NCBI RefSeq assembly: GCF_040869045.1
Contig: NC_090319.1
Span: 264,570,897-264,634,896, forward strand
Length of the DNA stretch: 64,000 bases
Origin: Eurosta solidaginis
Taxonomy: Eukaryota > Arthropoda > Insecta > Diptera > Tephritidae
Direction of reading: 5' to 3'
Shown: positions 48,326 to 60,400 of the stretch, one piece after another
Numbering within the stretch: position 1 is the first letter of the stretch
Layout: each line of letters opens with the position of its first letter
Made by a program: the position numbers and the translations under genes
Notes under the pieces: model-generated
The model's database searches: none
Seen by the model: only the letters and a program-made list of their open reading frames with translations
Told to the model about the DNA's origin: nothing

Positions 48326-49384
48326 CGCTATCATATACTTAACTATCACTATGCACTCTCCAATCAACAAGTTGCTATAAAAGATATATTTTATCTGTTT
48401 CTCAACACACACCACCACATGCTCGTAGCCTATGAGTCAAGGTACATACCTATATAAAAAGAGGTAAAACGTTAAGCAATTAACACTTTATATTTGAAAC
48501 AAAAAGCAAAACACAACAACAAAAAACCAAAGTTTATTCACAACAAAAATGCACCACAACAACCCAAAAATGATTTATAGCTCAAAGCGAGCGTTCAGTA
48601 CATTTATTATTACTCCGCTGCATGTAAATATATGAACAACAACACAGAGTGGTGCCACAGTTATTACATATGGTTGGTGACAACAAACAAGCAACAACAA
48701 GCAACCGGCAACATCAGCAAAGTCCCGTATTGATAACAATGGCAATTATATAGCAAGCTTTTAAGTTAATCATTTTTGTGCGGTAATATAGATGGGCACT
48801 TTGCATTGCCATAAAAAATCATTGCACTTACAAGAGTTTAACTTAAATATGTCTATATGTTATATATGCGTTCAATAAAATAAACTTTGTTTTTTCCAAC
48901 AACCGCACTCAAAGGTTCTATTTTGATACCAAAAGTGATTTATAAAATATGACCCCCTAATATCGTTAGCATTTTTAATAAATTAGTTTAAAGGAAGTTT
49001 TAGTGCATTTTTAGTGTAGACCATTTGCCTATCTATGGTTAAGATTTCCCTACATTTCACAACTCCGCTCCACAACAAACAGTTTTAGAAAAAACAGCAT
49101 TGTTTGGTTATAAATCAGTGGCCACCAAAACTAAAAACTCTGACTATCTAGGTAAAAGTAAAATCATCTTATTGGTAGTGGTTTTTACGTTAATTAACGA
49201 GCAACAAGATAATGCATATGTACGCATGATTGTGTTCAAAAAAACTTAGAGCTTAGTATAAAGCAAGGATGGGCAAGCTCGAGGCCGATAAGAAGATTAT
49301 AAATGCTAGGAAGAAGGAGCTACAGTTAAACAAATATGGCTATGCAATAGGCCGGTCAGCAGTAAATGAAAGCCGAAATCGAGT

Positions 49385-49440
49385 AGTTTGTTGTAGGGAG
49401 CTAAATGTGGCTAAATTAATGTTATTGTGAGCCATATTTT
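49385..49440 (+). repeat. dispersed GGGAGCCA repeat, copy 3 (short)
   Basis: TTTGTTGTAGGGAGCTAAAT then GGCTAAATTAATGTTATTGT and GAGCCATAT follow the order of the copies at 12895 and 44815. Confidence 0.4.
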
Positions 49441-50188
49441 GGACATTCGTAATTTAAATAAGTATTTCGAAAAAGTTTAGTGCTAAATAACTGTTAAGTT
49501 GTGTCAGTCTTGAAGGATAAAGTGATAAACAAACCAAAGAAAAAAATTCGAGAAAATACGAAAATTTTAAACATTGTTTATCTAATACCTGTTGACACTA
49601 GAAACGCAACGCTAAGCGTGCTTAATTAGGTGTGATAGTTATAGAGAATGGCAAATTTCGACGTACGCCAATCGTTGTCGTGCTGACGTGAGAAGAACAT
49701 TAAGTCAACCGTAGCCACAGGCGATAACTTAAATTTAAATAGAAATATGAAAGCAACAAACTGCTTAAAATAAATATGGAGTGGAGTTTATACTTATACA
49801 ATTCGCAGAGTTTTTCAGCCATATATGCACTTTGCATATATCAAGAGAGCAAATTGCAAGAAAATTTATGCAAAATTCATAGAATGAAATTATAACAAAA
49901 ATTAAAAAATAAAATCCGCATTGCGTATTTAAAAAATCTAAACCCGCTCGTCCGCAGAATTTTTTATTTATTTACTGCTTGCATTATACACTGAAAGAAA
50001 AAGACTGGTAAAATCAACCGAAGTACGGGTTAATTTAACAGAAATTTCTGTTAATTTTTATCCATCGCAACAAGATGTTGAATCAACTGCGCACAAATCG
50101 TTGATTCGTAATTGACCGTTTTAGCAGTCAAATGAACAAAAAAAGTGGTTGCGACAGCTTTGTACGAAAGTACCTATGTTGCTCTATA

Positions 50189-50545
50189 CATAAATAAATA
50201 AATGTAAGGCGCGATAACCTCCGAAGAGATCTAAGGAAGAGCTTCTCATCCAATTTGTGTCGTGCTCCTCTTGATTTTCCCTAAAAATTGGCCGGACGGG
50301 ACCTACATGTTTTATGCCTACTCCGAACGGCATCTGCAAGGCAGATGAGTTTTCACTGAGAGCTTTTCATGGCAGAAATACACTCGGAGCGCTTGCCAAA
50401 CACTGCCGAGGACGACCCCACTAAGAGAAATTTTCTTCTAATTGAAAAACCTTATTTCTAAAATTTTGATGTTGCTTTGCCCGGAGTGCGACCCCAGGGC
50501 ATACGGTGTGGCAGGCGGAGCACGCTACCATCACACCACGGTTGC
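50189..50545 (-). repeat. tRNA-derived SINE inside the CACTGAAAG element, copy 2
   Basis: On the minus strand the A box is within GGTGTGATGGTAGCGTGCTCC and the B box is GGTCGCACTCC (consensus GGTTCGANTCC). The body ends at GGTTATCGCGCC followed by a TTTA-repeat tail. The B box is better kept than in the copy at 39826-40182. I recall this sequence as a common interspersed repeat of tephritid genomes. Confidence 0.72.
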
Positions 50546-50678
50546 CATTTACATACATACGTAAATATGTGAATACATAATTACGCATGCTTGCTACATA
50601 TACATACATATGCACGCACTTAGTTCGATTAGAACTTCAATTGGGCTTACATCAAATATGCTGGCACACATTAAACAT

Positions 50679-50781
50679 ATCATATATGAAAGGATGCTTA
50701 TGACTCAAAAAAGAAATTGCGAGAAATAGCTATTAACAGCTACATTGAGTCATAAGTCACCTTTTCATAGACCGGGTCACA
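50679..50781. repeat. hairpin-forming insertion (tiny MITE-like)
   Basis: Absent from the homologous position in copy 1 (near 40230). ATGAAAGGATGCTTATGACT near 50686 pairs imperfectly with AGTCATAAGTCACCTTTTCAT near 50748-50768, with an inner TAGCT/AGCTA pair, so nearly the whole insert folds into one hairpin. Exact ends and target duplication are unclear. Confidence 0.65.
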
Positions 50782-51966
50782 TACACTTTATTATTTTGTT
50801 TTATTAAACGCACTTTCATTTTTTTTTTATAATTTATTCCCAAATTTTATATTTTATAATTTATTTAATTTATAGTTTTGAACTTCGCTTTTCAAATAGA
50901 AATGAAAATAGTAGTCACAAAACTGATTCTCAGTTCTTTCCGTTGCAGCTCAGTTCATTCTCAATTTCTTCTCTCGCATGTAGTTGCCACACTTAATTGT
51001 TTCGAACAAAACTTGTATAAATGTTTGACATAACATTTTAAATATAGAACTTGTAAGTTATAGAAAAGTAAAGAATCAAATCGCTAGAAGGTAACTCACC
51101 ACTGGAGTAACTTTACATGTAATTCGGCAAGTTTAATTTTGGTAACACTTAAAGTTGAAACGATTCCAAAACAACTCAAACTTTTATGTTGTCGGAAGCA
51201 TCAACATTAAAAAAGGATGTTTTTTTTATTATTAGATTTGTTCGCGTGAGTGAAAATTCATAAAAACTTGAACAAAAAAATGTTACTACCTTTAGAAAAA
51301 TACTGTTCGTTCAAGCAAAACTTTTGCAACAAGAGGGCGCAATTTTGCATTTCGGTTGGACGAGAAGTTGCAAAATTGTTCCCCATAAATAGGTGTCCCG
51401 GTATCTCATAATTTTTTGCACAGTAAATTCAAAAAGGTTTTTTTTTTGTTTTGTATTGATAACTGAAAAACTAGTTTTTTATTGTTTTCCCATTTTGTGT
51501 GTTTTTTCGATTTGCTGGTTTTCTTAATTTTGGTGTTTTTTTTTAACAAGTAGCACGTACCATCGTCATAAGTACAAAGTAGAGAGCGCAGTGAGTGTAA
51601 AGTTTTCTTTGAAATTTGCTCAAGTATTGACAGTTGATCGCCGTTGAAATGACCTGTAAAATCAGTTGTGTTAACAGAAAAATCAGTTAGATGGGAATCT
51701 GTCAATTTTACAAAATTTTGTTAACTTAAGAGCGACAATTTCTCTTCTGTTGAAATGACTAAACTAATTTGTTCGCTTGACAAAGAACTCGGTCGAATTA
51801 ACCATAATTCGATCAATTTCCCGAATCTCCGTTAAGTCAAAAACAACAGAACCGATTTGTTGATTTTACGACCACCATTTCATTCAGTGTATATATTTTT
51901 TTTTTCTATTTTTTTGGACTCATAAATAAACTAATATTTTCGTAAGCATATGTACATACATATATA

Positions 51967-53747
51967 CAGGGCCGGATTAAACCTCAACGGGGCCCTAGGC
52001 AACCATCAATTTGGAGGCCCTTTTTCCCACCTCCATTCCCTTCTTTTTTCGATTAAAAAATACGAACTTATGTCTTTCATAAAAATTTTATTGTCACAAT
52101 GAAATAATATCAATAAAATTACTATCTACATTTTAAACATGTAGTTTTCTACATTTGTTTTCGGCAAATTAATCAATTATATCATCAATATCGATTTTGT
52201 TCAATAAATCTGACAATGTAAAGTATACCTTACATCTCGAGTCGCTCTTATCGCGTTGTAGCTCTTTCAGCAGTTTTGATTCTTTTTAGTTGCTAGAAGG
52301 ATCGTTCGGAAGAACAATTTGTGATCATTGATGTTAAAAAAAAATCCGAAGAGATATTTCTGTGCTAGGAAATACATCGGCTAATTGATGTTCCATTAAA
52401 ATCTTATACAAATGACTATGAGTTTTGTGCATCAGTGTATCTGGAGTTCACTTTTGAATTGTTTCGTTTTAATGAAAAATTCTTCCAAATCTCTAGAATA
52501 AAAAACGAACTAAGTTATTTATAGCTTCGTGGAGGTCTCCATCGCTTAGAGAAAAGTTGATGAGAAATGCAAATCTCTCTTAAACTTAAATATACACTTT
52601 CGCACGTCGTTTGATTGCACTGTGAAGATTGTCGTTGATTTCGAGGAAACCTTTTATCCTAAAATCATAGCGAGACGAAAATTCTACCTCTGGACTTCTG
52701 GAGCATTTCCGTCATTAGGTTGGTTTTTCTACGACGAGTTCGGTTTACGATTTCTGTATAACCTACACCAGGTAATAATTGTTTTGTTTTTTCCTCGAAA
52801 TCATGGAACTTTTCATGGAGTGAAACTAGACTCTCTTCTAACAATCCGTACAAAAAACCACACGTTTACAAATCCATAAAATCAACATGAAACCAAATTC
52901 GAATTTTTGCATTTTATTCGCGATACACGTCGCCTCATAACGAGTATCAGTATTTTGTGATTCGTTATTAGCAATGATTTCTAGAGCCTCTAATATGATA
53001 TCAAGTGAACCGTTAACTGCACTCGTCGCATTCGAATGTGCTTCCCAGCGTGAAGTTGGAAATGTCTTCAAAGTTTTCTCATTGTTTATTTTATTTTTTA
53101 ATACGTCCCAACGATAGGTGGAAGCGGAAAAAATTATATAATGTCTGCCTAATGGCGAAAAAATCTACTGTATAAAAACAGCACTTCACAGCATGCTCTC
53201 CAACCAAATTAAGGGAATGCGCGGAATAGGGAACATATCGCATTCTCATTAAAACTCAATATTCTTGCTTGCACATCTTTATACTTCCCGGACATGTTTA
53301 ATGCGTTGCCATATAATTGTCCTCTACAATTATGAATATCTAAACCACAGTCTTCAGTAAGAAACTTTAACGTTTGATTCGCTAGACTTTCACCAGTATG
53401 ACTTCCCAACTGAAGAAAAGTTATAAACCTTTTTTATTATTCAATATATGTACTCTCCTTTCACTTCGATACACTTATTTGCACGCTCATGCGATTTGTC
53501 AAATGAGTCGGAAATATCCTTTTTAGGATCCTTGTCTAGTTTTTCGGTTTCGCCTTTTGAATGCGGTCAATTGAGTTTTATTTATTTGAGTAAAATCTAT
53601 TTTCAGTTCTGATTATATTTTTCTTTCACTCTCTACAATTTTATGTTTGTAAGAAAATTTTAGAAGTCTTTTCCATTTTTAGGAGGCCTCCAAAAATCGG
53701 AGGCCCCAGGCAACTGCCTATTCTGCCTAACTGTTAATCCGGCCTTG
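51967..53747 (-). mobile_element. decayed hAT transposon (CAGGGCCGGATTAA termini, 8-bp TSD)
   Basis: Left end CAGGGCCGGATTAAACC, right end TTAATCCGGCCTTG. It is flanked by identical CATATATA at 51959-51966 and 53748-53755. At 1,781 bp it is shorter than a full hAT of this type, and the transposase inside is broken. It lies 69 bp from the right end of CACTGAAAG copy 2. The sub-terminal GGCCCTAGGCAAC and GGGGCCTCC motifs are familiar from this hAT group. Confidence 0.9.
52145..53425 (-). pseudogene. hAT transposase remnant (ZMYM1-like/DUF4371 type)
   Basis: Pieces in minus-strand order: LTEDCGLDIHNCRGQLYGNA then NMSGKY (53410-53210, the conserved catalytic-region motif), TSRWEAHSNATSAV and EALEIIANNESQNTDTRYEA (53071-52838), TRRRKTN (52853-52665 frame), NCSSERSF then LKRIKT and ERLEM (about 52330-52220, the hAT dimerisation region), and LLNKIDIDDIID then stop then FAENK (about 52195-52145). 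Stops and frameshifts separate them and the N-terminal zinc finger is not seen, so no active enzyme is made. Confidence 0.85.
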
Positions 53748-54559
53748 CATATATATATATATGCGAATTATTTTTTGAGTGTTAACAAATATGCGTGCAT
53801 ACGCCACACACACGCAATGACCAGCGCAACTTTTATTTACACATATTACCACCTTCTAATGTAAACATTTAAGAAAACTATGCTGTTATGAGTAGCACCG
53901 CATGGAACAGGCGTCTTACTGCCGCCACTGCTGTTATTGCTCTTGCACTCTGTGTGGCGCTTGTGACAGTGGTGGCTATATTTGTGTGGTACACCACCAA
54001 AAATTATATGCTTGAATACGAAAAATAAATTCAACCTTTACCTTTTCAGCGCTAAGCTATTTTTTCTAAATAAACCCATATCAATATTCATGTTAAATAA
54101 ACGCTTATTAAGCACTCTTATGCTCCAACTGTATGAATATGTATATAGTGTTGCAGCCAACAAACCAGACAATCGACAAATCAGCTCACACGTCTTGTAT
54201 TACAATAATGCAACAAATGGATTTAATAACATAAAATTAAAAGGCGCCAAGTGGTTTTATAAACAAACATTTGAGGCCGAAGTTAAACAACAACAATAAT
54301 CATATTGAGTGTAATAAGGTAGTCGGTCCAAGTAATGCCTCTGGCATCTTTGTCTATTGCTTAGTCTGTGGCAACAAACTGTCTATCAGTCGAACTATCA
54401 TTCAGCACTTTGCTGAGATGAAATTCAATTTTTTCTTGCAGTTCATACGTCACTTATGAAATTTTTAGTGTATAAGAAGAAATGCAAACAGTATTTAATT
54501 TTTCTAGAACCACAAAAACATATGAGCATTTTATGAACAAAGCGATTTGGCAGCTACTA

Positions 54560-54640
54560 TGTAGTACAGTGGTAAAGGCGTCGGCATCAGACCAGAGCGG
54601 TAGGTGGCTGGCGTCAATCGTCTAAAGTCTGTCAGATATT
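54560..54640 (+). repeat. possible tRNA-derived SINE head
   Basis: TAGTACAGTGGTAAAGGCG resembles an A box (TRGYNNAGNGG) and GGCGTCAATCG a degraded B box. The acceptor stem does not pair, so this is not an intact tRNA. Confidence 0.4.
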
Positions 54641-54734
54641 TTAGCATGTTTTCATAGCGTAAATAAGTTTTGGCTGGAGAGCGCATTCAAATGACGTATG
54701 TGTGTATACATATTGTATGATTGTGTGTATATAT

Positions 54735-55852
54735 CACCCCTATTCTGCATTTCGATTACGTTCCCGTTCTACACTCCGCTTTAATCGAAGTTGGGTATTC
54801 TGCATTACGACGGAATCGTAACGAGAAGAGGAAGAGCAAATGATTTTTCGAAATCAGCTGTTTGTACGGAATGTGTGAACATTGGAACAAAATAAATTAA
54901 AGAAAATTTGTAAAAAAACACTGAAAAGCGTTTATATTTTATTATCCACGCCATTTTGTACAAAAAAAAGCAATATAATATATTGCCGCCGTGTTATGTT
55001 TTTTCGAGTGAAGTGCCTTCATAATTTTAAGTGTCTTTTTGTCGTTCTTTTGTCCAATTCCCTGCCGCGGCCACCAAGTTTTGTTAAAACGGATTCCTGC
55101 AGGGATATAATTGACTTTTTCTGAATTCTAATTTCATTGCACTGGCCTAAAATACTTTATGAAGATTTATTTATTCTTTCCGCAAAGATTGTTTAGGTTT
55201 TCGCTTCACCTTCCTCTACTCCGACAGCTTGCTTTGGCATATAACTGGTCCCAACGAACAGACACAAATTATAGCTGTCTATTATAATGAAATCAATAGC
55301 CGCGGCATTATTTGTGGAGTTGAAAAGCAACGCATACGAAAATGGCCAGGCGAGAATGGAAAGGCAAATATTGCGAGATTTGTGTAATCCATTTGAGATG
55401 AGTGCCGAATTGTAAGAAATTTAACTTAAAAGTGGTAAAGTTTAATGACTTATTTTCTTATTTAGGTAAAAAAAAACTTTCGACTTAATAAATATGCTTT
55501 CAAGTATGTGTTATATACTTTTGCGGGGCAAATACGTCCAAGGACTTCGACATCGACATGTGGTTTTTGACCTGGAAACATATAAAAAACAATAATAATC
55601 AAGCCTTTTACGTTTCTCAACAAGTTTTACTTACATTTTTGTTAAATTTCTTTAATAAATTAATAAAAAAATAAAAAGAAAATATTTTTCCGCCAACTAA
55701 TTAGCAACTTAGAAATATGGAACTACAATCGAAATGCAGAAAAACAACAGAATCGAACGATTCGAAGTTGGATCGAAAGAGATTGGAACACAGAATACCA
55801 AAATTGCCAAATCGAAAAAATTTCAATCCAAGTCGAATGCAGAATAGGGCTG
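54735..55852 (+). mobile_element. PIF/Harbinger-type transposon derivative
   Basis: Inverted termini CACCCCTATTCTGCATTTCG and CGAATGCAGAATAGGGCTG. A second inner copy of the motif (GGTATTCTGCATTACGA left, ACACAGAATACC right) extends the inverted region. TAT on both sides could be the 3-bp target duplication, but the flanks are AT repeats. At 1,118 bp it keeps only the N-terminal part of a HARBI1-like transposase and is an internal deletion product. Confidence 0.8.
55287..55560 (+). pseudogene. Harbinger (HARBI1-like) transposase N-terminal fragment
   Basis: From the ATG at 55287 the frame gives MKSIAAALFVEL then RQILRDLCNPFEMSAEL and a stop. After a shift, 55470-55560 reads LSTNKYAFKYVLYTFAG then IRPRTSTSTCG, matching the usual NPFE...F..NK..F.YVL....LRP...ST pattern at the start of Harbinger transposases. 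The catalytic DDE domain is absent, so it cannot transpose by itself. Confidence 0.75.
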
Positions 55853-57479
55853 TATATATTTTAAATAAGCATTTCAAATGGATTATGTTTGTTTGTAAAA
55901 TAATTGAAACGATTTGCAACAACAAATAATGTTCAGTTTCTAAACGACAAACAAATTGAAGGTAGATTTAGAATGTTCTACATGATAGATTTCAAAGTTT
56001 TTCAAGTTTAAGTTGATAGTTAATTGAAAATTTGGGAAAAAACGAAAAAGAAAAGAAACATGAAACATGTACATATGTATGTTTCAGTTTGGAAAATGAA
56101 GTCGAATTTGCTACCTTCGCTATGTAATGCAAAAGTGAATAAAAATTGGAGAAAAATTGATGAAATGTACCATAATCAAAGAACGCAATCTCAACGTTTG
56201 TGTAACAGCCGCTTAGAACTAAAAACATTATAATGTACTAACGGAATCTCGACAGATGTTATATACACACAATAATAGTAGCAAGAAAACTTAACAAATT
56301 TTAGTTGTTTTTTTGCAAGCGAGCTTGAAAAAAACGCTTCAACTAGCTAAACAGTTTCATTACGGCAAAACCATACAGATGGTGGCAGTTTATCAGCTAA
56401 TTGTTACTTTTTTTAGTTGCTATGACATTTCTACTTCTAGCGCAGTATGTTTTTGACACTCAACCAGAGAATTACAAAAACAAAATACATGAAATGCGTG
56501 CGTTTTTTTTGTATGTATGTCACCCTGCCGCACCGTTGTTATTTTGTTATTTTTGTTTATCTGCACATTCGTATGTTCATTTCATTCGCTCGTTCACAAT
56601 AGTGCCCTATTTTTGAATATGCAACACTATACAACACTATCAATCAGGTCGATAATTACCTAAGCGCTTAGCCAACTCAACTCGATTACTTTTTATACTC
56701 AGTTGAGCAGAGCTCACAGCGCTCATCTCAGATCGCTATTTAAAATGAACGATATCGGACTATAACCACGCCCACTTTTTCGATATCGAAAATTTCGAAA
56801 AACCGAAAAAGTGCGATAACTCATTACAAAAGACATATAAAGCGACAAAACTTGGTAGATGGGTTGACGTTATAACGCAGAATAGAAAATTAGTAAGATT
56901 TTGGACAATGGGCGTGGCACCGCCCACTGTTACAAGAAGGTAATTTAAAAGTTTTGCAAGCTGTAATTTGGCAGCCGTTGAAGATATCATGATGAAATTT
57001 GGCACGAACGTTACTACTATTACTCTATATGTGCTAAATAAAAATTGGCAAAATTGGATGAAGAACACGCCCACTTTTTAAAACAAAAATTTTTTTAATT
57101 CAAATTTTAACAAAAAATTTAATATCTTTACTGTATATAAGTAAATTAAGTCAAAATTCAACTCCAGTAATGATATGATGCAACAAAATACAAAAATAAA
57201 AGAAAATTTCAAAATGGGCGTGGCTCCGCCCATATAATTCTACACCAAATACGAAAAAAGTGATGAAACATGGTAACTGGATTGGTTTATTGACGCAAAA
57301 TATAACTTTGGAAAAAACTTTGTAAAATGGGTGTGACACCTACCATATTAAGTAGAAGAAAATGAAAAAGTTCTACAAGGCGAAATCAACAGCCCTTGGA
57401 ATCTTGGCAGGAATACTGTTAGTGGTATTGCATATATAAATAAATTAGCAGTACCCGACAGATGATTTTCTGGATCACC

Positions 57480-60400
57480 TGGTCCACATTTTGGTCGATA
57501 TCGCGAGAACGCCTTCACATATTCATCTAAGGGCCACTCGCTTTTAGAACCCTCATTAATACCTTTAATTTGATATCCATATCGTACAAAAACATACCAG
57601 AGTCACCCCTGTCCCACCCTAATGGCGATATCTCGAAAAGGCGTCCACCTATAGACCTAATGCCCCCTCCCTCTTAAAATGCTCAGTAACACCTTTCGTT
57701 TGATACCCATTTCGTACAAACATTCTAGAGTCACCCCTGGTCCACCCTAATGGCGATATCTCGAAAAGGCGTCCACCTATAGACCTAGTGTCCACTCCCT
57801 CTTAAAATGCTCAGTAACACCTTTCGTTTGATACCCATATCGTACAAACATTCTAGAGTCACCCCTGGCCCACCCTAATGGCGATATCTCGAAAAGGCGT
57901 CCACCTATAGACCTAATGCCCACTCCCTCTTAAAATGCTCAGTAACAACTTTCGTTTGATACCCATATCGTACAAACATTCTAGAGTCACACCTGGCCCA
58001 CCCTAATGGCGATATTTCGAAAAGGCGTCCACCTATAGAACTAAGGATTACTCCCTTTTAAAATACTCATTACCACCTTTCATTTGATACCCATATCGTA
58101 CAAACACATTCTAGAGTCACCCTGGCCCACCGTAATGGCGATATCTCGAAAAGGCGTCCACCTATAGACCTAATGCCCACTCCCTCTTAAAATGCTCAGT
58201 AACACCTTTCGTTTGATACCCATATCGTACAAACATTCTAGAGTCACACCTGGCCCACCCTAATGGCGATATCTCGAAAAGGCGTCCACCTATAGAACTA
58301 AGGATTACTCCCTTTTAAAATACTCATTACCACCTTTCATTTGATACCCATATCGTACAAACACATTCTAGAGTCACCCTGGCCCACCCTAATGGCGATA
58401 TCTCGAAAAGGCGTCCACCTATAGACCTAATGCCCACTCCCTCTTAAAATGCTCAGTAACACCTTTCGTTTGATACCCATACCGTACAAACATTCTAGAG
58501 TCACCCTTGGTCCAGCTTTATGGCGATATCTCGAAAAGGCGTCCACCTATAGAACTAAGGATTACTCCCTTTTAAAATACTCTTTACCACCTTTCATTTG
58601 ATACCCATATCGTACAAACACATTCTAGAGTCACCCTGGCCCACCGTAATGGCGATATCTCGAAAAGGCGTCCACCTATAGACCTAATGCCCACTCCCTC
58701 TTAAAATGCTCAGTAACACCTTTCGTTTGATACCCATATCGTACAAACATTCTAGAGTCACCCTTGGTCCACCTTTATGGCGATATCTCGAAAAGGCGTC
58801 CACCTATAGAACTAAGGATTACTCCCTTTTAAAATACTCCTTACCACCTTTCATTTGATACCCATATCGTACAAACACATTCTAGAGTCACCCCTGGCCC
58901 ACCCTAATGGCGATATCTCGAAAAGGCGTCCACCTATAGACCTAATGCCCACTCCCTCTTAAAATGCTCAGTAACACCTTTCGTTTGATACCCATATCGT
59001 ACAAACATTCTAGAGTCACCCCTGGCCCACCCTAATGGCGATATCTCGAAAGGGCGTCCACCTATAGACCTAATGCCCACTCCCTCTTAAAATGCTCAGT
59101 AACACCTTTCGTTTGATGCACATATCGTACAAACACATTCTAGATTCACCCCTGGCCCACCCTAATGACGATATCTCGAAAAGGCGTCCACCTATAGACC
59201 TCATGCCCACTCCCTCTTAAAATGCTCAGTAACACCTTTCGTTTGATACCCATACCGTACAAACATTCTAGAGTCACCCCTGGCCCACCCTAATGGCGAT
59301 ATCTCGAAAAGGCGTCCACCTATAGACCTCATGCCCACTCCCTCTTAAAATGCTCAGTAACACCTTTCGTTTGATACCCATTTCGTACAAACATTCTAGA
59401 GTCACCCCTGGTCCACCCTAATGGCGATATCTCGAAAAGGCGTCCACCTATAGACCTAGTGTCCACTCCCTCTTAAAATGCTCAGTAACACCTTTCGTTT
59501 GATACCCATATCGTACAAACATTCTAGAGTCACCCCTGGCCCACCCTAATGGCGATATCTCGAAAAGGCGTCCACCTATAGACCTAATGCCCACTCCCTC
59601 TTAAAATGCTCAGTAACAACTTTCGTTTGATACCCATATCGTACAAACATTCTAGAGTCACACCTGGCCCACCCTAATGGCGATATTTCGAAAAGGCGTC
59701 CACCTATAGAACTAAGGATTACTCCCTTTTAAAATACTCATTACCACCTTTCATTTGATACCCATATCGTACAAACACATTCTAGAGTCACCCTGGCCCA
59801 CCGTAATGGCGATATCTCGAAAAGGCGTCCACCTATAGACCTAATGCCCACTCCCTCTTAAAATGCTCAGTAACACCTTTCGTTTGATACCCATATCGTA
59901 CAAACATTCTAGAGTCACACCTGGCCCACCCTAATGGCGATATCTCGAAAAGGCGTCCACCTATAGAACTAAGGATTACTCCCTTTTAAAATACTCATTA
60001 CCACCTTTCATTTGATACCCATATCGTACAAACACATTCTAGAGTCACCCTGGCCCACCCTAATGGCGATATCTCGAAAAGGCGTCCACCTATAGACCTA
60101 ATGCCCACTCCCTCTTAAAATGCTCAGTAACACCTTTCGTTTGATACCCATACCGTACAAACATTCTAGAGTCACCCTTGGTCCAGCTTTATGGCGATAT
60201 CTCGAAAAGGCGTCCACCTATAGAACTAAGGATTACTCCCTTTTAAAATACTCTTTACCACCTTTCATTTGATACCCATATCGTACAAACACATTCTAGA
60301 GTCACCCTGGCCCACCGTAATGGCGATATCTCGAAAAGGCGTCCACCTATAGACCTAATGCCCACTCCCTCTTAAAATGCTCAGTAACACCTTTCGTTTG

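Larger units (their letters stand above)
49989..51889. mobile_element. CACTGAAAG-ended non-autonomous DNA transposon, copy 2
   Basis: Same family as 39631-41329. The left end is TATA then CACTGAAAG; the right end is ATTCAGTG then TATA, so TATA is the candidate 4-bp duplication (low information in AT-rich DNA). It is about 200 bp longer than copy 1, because of a roughly 100-bp hairpin-forming insert at 50679-50781 and extra sequence just beyond the SINE. It carries the SINE at the same internal place as copy 1, so the SINE was present before the family spread. No coding capacity was seen. Confidence 0.85.

Noticed and set aside
54560..54640. tRNA gene
   Set aside because: A- and B-box-like motifs but no pairing acceptor stem; reported only as a possible SINE head.
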